DNA from: an uncultured Phocaeicola sp.
Lineage (GTDB): Bacteria > Bacteroidota > Bacteroidia > Bacteroidales > Bacteroidaceae
Direction of reading: 5' to 3'
DNA length: 63,037 nucleotides
NCBI GenBank assembly: GCA_944320135.1
Contig: CALUGI010000018.1
Span: 1 to 63,037, forward strand
The position numbers and the translations under genes were made by a program. The notes under the pieces are model-generated. The model saw only the letters and a list, made by a program, of their open reading frames with translations, was not told the origin of the DNA and did not search any database. Positions 22,817 through 31,082 of this stretch are shown piece by piece; within the stretch, counting starts at the first letter, position 1; each line of letters opens with the position of its first letter.

Positions 22817-25789
22817 TTATTTGTCATGCCGTTTGGCTGGTGCGCCCCAATAGCTCGGATGCTCGTTGTCCGGATTGACCACAATCTTTTCCAACACAAT
22901 CTCCGGATCGACCATATACACTTTCAGGGTATGGAAGCCCGGTTTGTCCACATCCAGTTCTACATCCAACCAGCGCATATTGTCGAACACCTCGTTTCTC
23001 ATGGGTTTCCCGTTTCCGCTCAATGCCAATGCATTTGGAGCCGGAAGCGGTTTCAAGACTTTCGACAGTTTGAGATTCTGCGGAGTGTATTCTCCGAAGG
23101 TGTCGACAAGACCTTTCCGGGCATCCAGCACGACCGGAGTCTTGTTGTCCATCCCTGCTGCAATACGCAGACCGCGTGCCGGATTGACATCCTGTGTGGG
23201 AAGAATGCCCAGTGCCACCGTTGTCTTTCCGGCTGAGGGAAGATAGATTCTGTATTCCAGACGGGCAGCCTTCTTGTGTGAAAGGGTGCTCTCTGCTGTA
23301 ACGGGAAGGATACCCATATTGCCTTTTCCCCTGCCCAAATCGGGGAGGAATGTCCATTTCGCCTGTTTGCCCGGAATATTGGCGTTATAGGAGTATGCCG
23401 GAATGGAGAACTCCGTTTGCGCCAATGACCCGAAGAACGGTTCTTCGCTCCGGGGAAGCGGAGCGTTTACAACCGGCACCTTTACTGTTGCCGTGTCTTT
23501 TCCGCAAACAATTCTGACACTCCCCTCCACTGTTCCCTGGGGAGCGTTCTCCCAGTCTATCGAAACGTTCAGACGAGCATCTTTCTTTGTTCTGCCTTCC
23601 TTGGCATCCATCTGAATCCACGGCTGTGCAGACACAGCTGTGTAAGCTATCTCGCCCACACCCCGGTTGAATATGTCGATGCAATAAGTCTGGTCACTCA
23701 GCGCATCAAAGACCGGAAGCGAAAGTTCCTTCGTCATCAGCGGCCATGCCGCTTCACTTCCCTCCACTGCCACACCAAGACGGGGCGTGCCGAGCGGACT
23801 GACAAACGAGAGTTCCGGAAGGATGTTATCGTCCGGCATAAACCATTTCGTATAGCCGATGTGCTTGTCCGACATCATGTGTTTCCATTTCCCGTCGGCC
23901 GTTTCGTCGTTATACCGCCGGGTCAGTTGCCAGTCAAGGTCGAACAGTTTCCTTGCACGGTCGGCCCAGTCATTCGCACTGACACGCCCCTGCTTCGCAT
24001 ACAGGCGGTTCCTGCCGGCTGAAAGATAGATTTCAGCCGCTCCCGCAGAAGCCTTTGCCGGATAAAGCACCAACTGGTAATAGGCATCCCGGCATTCAGG
24101 GGAGATTTTTCCTTCCAGACCCTCAGCTTTTTCCGCCACCTCTTTCCATAAGTCCAGCATCCGGTCCGCCTCATGATGGTTGACTATGCTGAACACATCC
24201 GGCAACTGCACCTCCGCCTTGCGCATCAAGTTATACTTGGTGTATTTCGCAACTACCTCAGCAATCTCTTCCGCATGTTCATCTCCGAAGTTCTGCGCAG
24301 CCCACTGTACAGTATATTCCTGCACTTTGTCTGCTGGAACCGCATCCGGATTCCACGCGTAACGCATGATGAAGTCAATGGGAAGTTCTTTCGGTTTCAA
24401 GTCACCCACATTCACAATCCAAAGGTCATCGATTCCTGACTCATAAGCCAGATGGAACTGCTCACGCAGTTTGGACACAGGAGAAGTGGTGACCCAACGG
24501 TCGTTCCACGGTCCACCGTTCATATCCACATGATAGTAAAGCCCCATTCCGCCCTTGCGGTTTCGCTCCTTCGCCGGCCCTGTACGGCGGATATATCCCC
24601 AGTTGTTGTCACAGAAAAGCAGAAGCACGTCATCAGGCACAGTAAAACCTTTGTCATAGTAACGTTGCACCTCCGTGAAGATCGCCCATAATTGCGGAAC
24701 TTCAGAAGGCTCCTGTCCATACACCTCACGGATAATTTTGCGCTGTCCGTCTATCACATCATGTAGCACCTTCATGTTTTCTTCATCATTCCCCTTTCCC
24801 ATGGCCACATCCCCGTCGCCGCGCATACCGATGGTGATGATGTTGTCATAGTTCTTGTTCCGTTCCAGTCCTTCACGGAAAAACTTGTCGATATTCTCTT
24901 TATTGACGGCATAGTCCCACGGACCAATTTCGGCCTTTCTTCTGGTATATTCCTTGTGCGCACGCATCATCGGTTCATGGTGGGAAGTTCCCATAATGAT
25001 ACCATACATGTCGGCGACGGCCGGGTTCTGCGGATCGTCTTCATTGAAGGCCGTAGCCCACATGACAGGCCAGAAATAGTTGGCTTTCAGGCGGAGCAGA
25101 AGTTCGAAAAGATGGGCATGCATCTTCGAGTTGAGTCCTCCGAACTTTGCTGAAGCCCATCCGCCGAACGAAGGCCATTCGTCGTTGATGAAGATGCCCC
25201 GGTATTTCACCTTCGGCGAAGGCTGCACATATCTCCCGGCCTTTACGTAGAGAAACGCGCTCGTCTTTACGGGAACATCCGCCCACCAATACCAGGGAGA
25301 GACGCCGATTTTTTCCGAGATGTCGTAGATGCCATAAATCGTTCCGCGCTTGTCGCTTCCGGCTACAACCAAATTGCCGTCTATAGTCTGGATTACGAAC
25401 GATTCCCACTGCCCCTTCACGGAAGACACGTCGAGCTTCTTCTCGGAAACCAATCGGTCAATCAGCGGACTTTTTCCGATTGTACCCACAATGACAGACT
25501 TCGGCGCGGGAGAGTCGCTTTCCACCACCTGAGCCGGAGTGCCGGACACCTTGCGGATGTCGTCTCCCAAATCTCTTGCCGCACGAACCACTCCCGCCCA
25601 GTCGTCGGGAGAGACATAAACGGAAGTCGCCCTGCCGCCTGCCGCAATGCAGAAAGCGTCCGGTGAACTTTCATACTGGATATACTGCGGCACCGTACTG
25701 AGCAGACCGGTCTTCACTGGTCCGGTTGCAGATAAACCGCAGTTCATTCCTAATATGCAAAATAATAATATTAAAAAGAATCGTGTCAT
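22817..25789 (-). CDS. Glycoside hydrolase family 115 (xylan alpha-glucuronidase)
   Basis: GH115 enzymes remove glucuronic or 4-O-methylglucuronic acid side chains from xylan. The 990-residue protein has a signal peptide (1-~20). The GH115 core follows, with RGIFINDEWPSFGGWASAKFGG, LRLKANYFWPVMW, GIIMGTSHHEPMMRAHKEY and IDDLWIVNVGDLKPKELPIDF, and a C-terminal beta domain (about 800-985). It is the last gene of the PUL operon and intact. Its presence shows that the locus targets glucuronic-acid-decorated xylan. It may be periplasmic or lipid-anchored (C17 is not in a good lipobox). Confidence 0.93.
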   Translation of the reverse strand: MTRFFLILLFCILGMNCGLSATGPVKTGLLSTVPQYIQYESSPDAFCIAAGGRATSVYVSPDDWAGVVRAARDLGDDIRKVSGTPAQVVESDSPAPKSVIVGTIGKSPLIDRLVSEKKLDVSSVKGQWESFVIQTIDGNLVVAGSDKRGTIYGIYDISEKIGVSPWYWWADVPVKTSAFLYVKAGRYVQPSPKVKYRGIFINDEWPSFGGWASAKFGGLNSKMHAHLFELLLRLKANYFWPVMWATAFNEDDPQNPAVADMYGIIMGTSHHEPMMRAHKEYTRRKAEIGPWDYAVNKENIDKFFREGLERNKNYDNIITIGMRGDGDVAMGKGNDEENMKVLHDVIDGQRKIIREVYGQEPSEVPQLWAIFTEVQRYYDKGFTVPDDVLLLFCDNNWGYIRRTGPAKERNRKGGMGLYYHVDMNGGPWNDRWVTTSPVSKLREQFHLAYESGIDDLWIVNVGDLKPKELPIDFIMRYAWNPDAVPADKVQEYTVQWAAQNFGDEHAEEIAEVVAKYTKYNLMRKAEVQLPDVFSIVNHHEADRMLDLWKEVAEKAEGLEGKISPECRDAYYQLVLYPAKASAGAAEIYLSAGRNRLYAKQGRVSANDWADRARKLFDLDWQLTRRYNDETADGKWKHMMSDKHIGYTKWFMPDDNILPELSFVSPLGTPRLGVAVEGSEAAWPLMTKELSLPVFDALSDQTYCIDIFNRGVGEIAYTAVSAQPWIQMDAKEGRTKKDARLNVSIDWENAPQGTVEGSVRIVCGKDTATVKVPVVNAPLPRSEEPFFGSLAQTEFSIPAYSYNANIPGKQAKWTFLPDLGRGKGNMGILPVTAESTLSHKKAARLEYRIYLPSAGKTTVALGILPTQDVNPARGLRIAAGMDNKTPVVLDARKGLVDTFGEYTPQNLKLSKVLKPLPAPNALALSGNGKPMRNEVFDNMRWLDVELDVDKPGFHTLKVYMVDPEIVLEKIVVNPDNEHPSYWGAPAKRHDK

Positions 25790-25833
25790 AAGCAGTTTGT
25801 TTTTGCAAATGAAAACTTGTCGGTTAAATGAAG

Positions 25834-25881
25834 AATGAAGAATCTCGAAAATGCGAGCTGATGCACACGAGATTCTTCATT
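25834..25881. repeat. Perfect 14-bp inverted repeat in the GH43-GH115 gap
   Basis: AATGAAGAATCTCG (25834-25847) and CGAGATTCTTCATT (25868-25881) are perfect inverted copies around a 20-base loop. It lies in the 151-base gap between GH43 and GH115. There is no T-run, so it may be an mRNA processing or stabilising hairpin rather than a terminator. Confidence 0.55.
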
Positions 25882-25940
25882 GCATTCAATGTGACAAAAT
25901 GAAATTTGATTTTTCATTTTGAGACAGCCTCATAAAATCG

Positions 25941-28016
25941 TTATTTCAAGGTTATCGTATAAGTCTTCACTTTCCCCTTGTAATCAAACTTCACAATCGC
26001 CTTTCCGTCTTTTGCTTCCGGTTGGGTGATGTCAATCCCTACGCTCGGATTGTCTGATGAAGCGGTGACTTCAGGAATCCCCTCTGTATCCGCAGAAAGC
26101 GTGCAGACAGCCTCATACTGGTCGTATCCGGTATAGCCGTTGGATTCGGTAGAGCGTACAGGCGTATCGGGAAGTTCCACATCCCGTCCGTTCACCTGAA
26201 TGGCGACACTCGGCGGAGTGATATATTGCATGCTCTCTTCATCGGCACTGAATCCCAGTCCTCGGAAAACACACAGCTGTCCGTCCGCTTCCCCCTCCGC
26301 TACCAGGAAGATGGCATGTTTCTTGTCCAGCGGCTTCACGGCATCCGTCACATCCAAAGTGAACTTAACCGTTTCTTCTTGGCTGGAACCGGCAGGGACA
26401 AGTATTTCGCCCAGTTTCTTTCCTTTCCATGCGTTGTTGTCCCAAGGGCCGTCCAACCAGACGCTTACCTTGAATGCGGATTGGGTGGAAGGAGTCAGGA
26501 AAAGATTGAAATATGTCTTTTCATATGTCTTCGCTCCGGCAAAGGGCTTGAGTCCCTTCTGCGCCTTGTCCAGACCACCAAAACCGAAATACTTGAAACC
26601 GACGATGTCGCCTTTCTTCATGTCGACCGGCATGTTGTTGTCCCAGATGTCCCATGAGTCCTGCATGGCTTTCCCGTTCGACAGATAGCAGGCATAGCCG
26701 GCGGAATAATATTTGTAGGGGTCCATTCCATAAATCTGGAAACCTTCAGATGTGACTTCTGCGCCTGTATAGGTATCGCCGTTGCTGGCCTTTGCCTGCC
26801 AGATGCTATCCGGTGCATACGGGTCATATCCGCGGATGACCACTTTCCCGCCTTCCGCCACCGGCTTTTCGTCCCATTGAACATTTATCGGAGCCACCAT
26901 AGCCTGACGCGCATAGCCGAAGCCACGCGGCGGACGATGATAGAACACGTACCACTGCCCGTTGATATCCTGAATGCTTCCGTGAGTGTTGTGCCCTCCG
27001 TTGGTGGTCTGCAGCTTGTCTCCCATCTGATTGAGGACAACGCCACGTGAATCGACCAATACACCGCCGCTTCTCCACGGTCCCAGCGGACTGTCGCCAT
27101 AAGCGTAACGGAGCGTGGAATTTGAACTTCCCAAGCCGTATTCCGGACCGGAATAGCCGGAGAAGATGACTACGTACTTGTTTCCAACCTTACGGATGGA
27201 AGAAGCCTCGAAGAAATTGAAGTCTTCCGGCTTCTGGTCCTTATAGAGTGCCGGATATTCCGTTCCTTTCGGGTCGCGTATCTCACCATACTTCGAACTT
27301 GCCGGAATGAAATAAGGAATGACCTCCGTTCCCGGACGGACAGAATACATGGTGTTCGGATCCAACTGTGCGGCCGATGAACGCTGGAATCCCCAATAGC
27401 CGTAGGCGCGGAATCCGGTGCCATAGTCCGGGTCGTCGGAATCGGTTATCTCTTCCACAAATACGGCAGGGTCGAATCCGAAGATGCTTCCCGACAAGGT
27501 GCCTGTCCCCTCCTCATTGAGGTTGACTGGAGTGAAAGGCCCGTCCGGACGGTCTCCTTTGCATACCATGGCACCCCGACGGTTGCCCCGGCTGTGCGGA
27601 TACAGATAATATTCCTTCTTGCCGTCTTTCCGTCTGACTTCCACCAAATCCGGAGCGTACATCACATCCCATTGGTCTTGGATATTGTAGGTAAAGATGG
27701 CGCCCTCGTCTTTCTAGTCGTTCAAGTCTTCCACAGGAGCAGACCACATGTGTACATCCGATCCGCAATAACTGGTAAAACGTGCGTCGTGAGAACCGAT
27801 AATATAGGCACGATACTTTCTGGGGTTGTCCGGGTCTTCAAACACACGCGGCTCACCGTCCGGCAGATGTTCCCAAAGGGGAAGATAAGGGTTTCCCGTT
27901 CCAACTGCCTGAGAGTCGGACAGAGCTTGTCGGCTTCCCACACAGGAAGAAGTCACGGCACTCCCCAATAGAAGCGTGAAAGCCATTTTCGTTATATAAG
28001 GTTTTCTGATTTTCAT
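25941..28016 (-). pseudogene. Glycoside hydrolase family 43, interrupted by an in-frame TAG
   Basis: Two pieces in the same frame are separated by one stop codon. The N-terminal piece (28016 to 27714, 100 residues) has a lipoprotein signal (SSC, C25) and FEDPDNPRKYRAYIIGSHD with the predicted catalytic base D61. It ends VEDLND, then TAG at 27716-27714, then KDEGAIFTYNIQDQWDVMYAPDL. A tryptophan is expected at this spot in GH43 proteins, so TGG to TAG is the simplest change. The rest (27713-25941) holds APDLVEV, the predicted acid in FFEASSIRK, and a C-terminal beta module (about 360-690). The C-terminal piece lacks the base and the export signal, so it should be inactive. GH43 enzymes usually remove arabinose or xylose from xylan. 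Confidence 0.9.
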
Positions 28017-28125
28017 GATTCCAATGTTTAACTATGTTTCTTTAATTTATGAATACCCGTATTTGCCAATATTTGTAGGGGCGGACACACAGGTTCGCCC
28101 TTACATTTAGCCGGATGCGGACAGT

Positions 28126-30990
28126 TTATTCCAATACAAAATTGTCCAATTTGAGCTCGCCGCTTCCGGCTCCGGTGGCTTTAAGCTCTATCGTATTTTT
28201 TCCTTCGCTCAATTTGACAGGAACAGCGATTGTCTGCCAGTTTCCCAGGCCGGTACTTTCAAAATTGATTGGAGATTCGGACTTGCTGTCGTTGACATAA
28301 AGCTCAAAATTGCTGTTTGCCGCCGTTGCACAATAGCGGATATACAGAGTGTAGTTCCTTGCTTCCGCCACATTGAATTCATCGCGTAATGCAGCATCCG
28401 CACCGGTTCCGAGATTGACGAATCCCATGCCGGTATAACCCGGTACCAAATCGGCATTGTCGTTATAAGCTTGTGCCAGCACATATCCGCCGATATTCTT
28501 GTATTCCATATCTTCCGCTTCATGCTGGTAAGGGCCAGTGTATTTAGTGTTCGGAGCAGGCGGATTGGAAAGCTGGGTTACCGATGTATATTGGGTTTCC
28601 CTTCCGGTCGCGTTGCCCGAACAGTTGATGGTAATGTCTACGCCTCCGTTATGCTCCACGGTCAGAGTAAACACTCCGTCGGCCCATGACGTTGTCGCAC
28701 TTGCCTGAACACCGGTATTGGTGGTGAAGTTGTTTCTTGCCTTGCAAGTATATGAAGGCTTATTAGTGCAGCCGTGTATTTCAATGACATCCTTCACCTT
28801 CGGACCGTTGGGAGTATAGTTGGTAAGATAGAAGTCTACCTCGTCCGGATATTCTCTGATAAGTGCGGAAGAATATTTGGCGAACGAAAGCTCCATCTTG
28901 TCGCACGTGTTGTACTTGAACGGGATGGATGCGCTCTTGATATCCTTATAGGCATTGTATGCCACCCATGTGTTCTCGTAACGTCCCGCGTACATGTCGC
29001 CGGTATATTCTTCGGGGAACTCCTGATTGAAGAATTTCAACTTGTCGGCCATATTGCTGTATTGTCCGTTTATGAACTGGGACGCATTGAGCTGATACTT
29101 GAACGAACGGGCCGTTGCGTCAGCAAGCTCGTATGCGGTAGGGATGGTGGGATAGCGTCCAGTCTTCTTGAACCAAAGACGCTGACTTGCACCTTCTCCA
29201 TCCTCATCGAGCTTATAGAGTCCTGTGAACAGAGTACTTGGTGCCAAATAGCCGGGATCGAACTGACCTTCCTTGGAAGTAACGTCGTTGAGAATGATGA
29301 TTTTGGTGCGGTCCGTCACTTCCTCACGGGTCATAATCCGGATAGTTCCGTCGATAATCTTGCGGTAAATGTCGAAAGAAACAGCTTCCATTTGCGGGAA
29401 GAATTTCCAGTCGCGTTTGCGATATCCGCCGCTGGTACTGGTTGTCTCATTCTCCGTATAAGTCTGCTCAGTGGTAAGCTCCGGTCCGTCGAACACAGTT
29501 TGTCCGGTGAATGCGATGTGCTCCAGCAAAGCGGTAGCTTCGGACGCTACGGGAAATTCCTGGTCTCCGTTCCAATACTCATTGTTGTGAAGATACTCCA
29601 GCTGGTTCTCTTCGGTGTTCCATCCGCACTGGTCGAAGCGCATACCGTAATTTCCGGCATATCCTGACAGCCATGAGCCCAATCCGGTGCTTTCAATCTG
29701 GAACAAGCCCACCGGCGAGGTGAATTTCTCGCATATAATCAAGTTGTTCGAATACTGCTTGCAGAGGTCCGCCCATTCCGGATAGTCCTTGAACATGCCT
29801 ACAGGCGAATGTTTCGCTCCATATTGCGCATGACAGAAGCTGATGGTCAGATAGCCTCCGTATTCGACGGTGAGCTTCATCAGGCCTTTCCAATGCTGGA
29901 TGCGCTCTGCGTATGACGGAAGCTGTTCCGGATAACCGGCATCAGGATCAGCCGGATCGCCGAATCCCCAGCTCTGTTCGGCATAGTTGAAGCCGACAAA
30001 GTTGTTGTATTGGAAGAACTCATCATAAAGCGTTCCTTCCAGTTCTTCATACGAAGCATAGTCCTCGAATGCGGAGTATGCTCCACTTGCCGGCTGCACC
30101 ATCACCCAAACATTGTTTTCGGCGCAGACGCGAAGCCATGACTTGGCAATGTTGTATCCGTCCGCCACCAGGTCGCGTCTGGAGGAAAGCGAGATGTTGA
30201 AGATAACGAAAGGACGTATGTCATCCGGTATGTTGTCAATCACCCATTGCGGGTCGGGATGCATCCATGTGTCGATATGGAAAATCCATGCCGGATGCTG
30301 AGGGTCAATCGGCCGCCGGATGCTTCCCATGTGTACATCGCCTTCTTTTCTTTCATAGTCAAACGTGAAACTTGTCGATTCATCGTTGAGCGTGAAAGCT
30401 ACTTCTTTCGCATACACGTCCACAATCTTGAACACGCTTTTCACTGCGCCTTCCTCCATCACCTTGTCCATTGTCTGCGTCTCGCTGTTGCAGGTCACTG
30501 TCCAATGCTTGTTCTCGTCCAGTCCCACCTGCGGAACGGCGGAAGCCACGCTCACCTTTTCTCCGTTCACGGTCAGCCAGTCGCCGTCGAGCGTCCAGTA
30601 ATAGTCGCTCCCGCTACGCGACCTTCCATTTTTCGCAACGCTTATCTGCGGAGAGTACACATAATCGTCGCTTTCCGCATCGCCGCCTCCCAACGGAGTG
30701 ATTCCGGTGCGGACGGTGAACGTGTTTCCGTCTGCCAGCTCAATGTTGTAGGAGGTGGACGAGAGCGTTACGCACGATGTCACGGCCACCTTTCCTTCGC
30801 CTGCCGTTATCATCCGCTGCAAAGCCTGCAGGTTGGCGTTTATTTCATTGATTGTCGTTTCCGATTCCGGTGCGTCGGGTCCTGTAATGATTCGGGGTAT
30901 CTCGTCATCCTTGCATCCGTACAGACCTATCTGCAGGATGGCAAGAAGCATGACCGGAAGCAGCCGTATGTCAAATCTTGTCTGTTTCAT
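28126..30990 (-). CDS. Glycoside hydrolase family 98 lipoprotein (endo-xylanase-type)
   Basis: GH98 enzymes cut inside glycan chains; the Bacteroides members I recall in xylan loci cut complex xylan. The 954-residue protein has a lipobox (LYGC, C26) followed by KDDE, typical of surface-exposed Bacteroides lipoproteins. Residues ~45-215 are a DUF4988-like domain. The GH98 core runs from about 225 (HPAWIFHIDTWMHPDPQWVIDNIPDDIRPFV, residues ~236-266) to ~760. A C-terminal CBM6/35-like module begins YQHEAEDMEYKNIGGYV (about 818) and ends LKLDNFVLE. Intact. It lies between the GH10-like and GH43 genes of the PUL operon. Confidence 0.85.
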   Translation of the reverse strand: MKQTRFDIRLLPVMLLAILQIGLYGCKDDEIPRIITGPDAPESETTINEINANLQALQRMITAGEGKVAVTSCVTLSSTSYNIELADGNTFTVRTGITPLGGGDAESDDYVYSPQISVAKNGRSRSGSDYYWTLDGDWLTVNGEKVSVASAVPQVGLDENKHWTVTCNSETQTMDKVMEEGAVKSVFKIVDVYAKEVAFTLNDESTSFTFDYERKEGDVHMGSIRRPIDPQHPAWIFHIDTWMHPDPQWVIDNIPDDIRPFVIFNISLSSRRDLVADGYNIAKSWLRVCAENNVWVMVQPASGAYSAFEDYASYEELEGTLYDEFFQYNNFVGFNYAEQSWGFGDPADPDAGYPEQLPSYAERIQHWKGLMKLTVEYGGYLTISFCHAQYGAKHSPVGMFKDYPEWADLCKQYSNNLIICEKFTSPVGLFQIESTGLGSWLSGYAGNYGMRFDQCGWNTEENQLEYLHNNEYWNGDQEFPVASEATALLEHIAFTGQTVFDGPELTTEQTYTENETTSTSGGYRKRDWKFFPQMEAVSFDIYRKIIDGTIRIMTREEVTDRTKIIILNDVTSKEGQFDPGYLAPSTLFTGLYKLDEDGEGASQRLWFKKTGRYPTIPTAYELADATARSFKYQLNASQFINGQYSNMADKLKFFNQEFPEEYTGDMYAGRYENTWVAYNAYKDIKSASIPFKYNTCDKMELSFAKYSSALIREYPDEVDFYLTNYTPNGPKVKDVIEIHGCTNKPSYTCKARNNFTTNTGVQASATTSWADGVFTLTVEHNGGVDITINCSGNATGRETQYTSVTQLSNPPAPNTKYTGPYQHEAEDMEYKNIGGYVLAQAYNDNADLVPGYTGMGFVNLGTGADAALRDEFNVAEARNYTLYIRYCATAANSNFELYVNDSKSESPINFESTGLGNWQTIAVPVKLSEGKNTIELKATGAGSGELKLDNFVLE

Positions 30991-31018
30991 GGTTCTTGAG
31001 TTTTAAATTGTTTTTTCG

Positions 31019-31082
31019 AACACGGAGACGCCGAAGCGCAGAGGATGTTTCGTGCGCCCTGCGCCTTCGTGTCTTTGCGCTT
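31019..31082. repeat. Palindromic intergenic repeat (copy B)
   Basis: GACGCCGAAGCGCAGAGG (31027-31044) pairs imperfectly with CCCTGCGCCTTCGTGTC (31057-31073). The right arm continues as TGTCTTTGCGCTT (31070-31082), the same 13-mer as at 51732-51744. It lies between the GH10-like gene and GH98 and overlaps the stop of the GH10-like gene. Confidence 0.55.

Noticed and set aside
27714-27716. TAG recoding (stop-to-glutamine genetic code as in some gut phages)
   Set aside because: The site calls for tryptophan, the locus is bacterial, and no other gene in the window needs an in-frame TAG read as an amino acid.
28774-29667. A 297-codon plus-strand frame opposite GH98
   Set aside because: It mirrors the GH98 reading frame and has no motif of its own.
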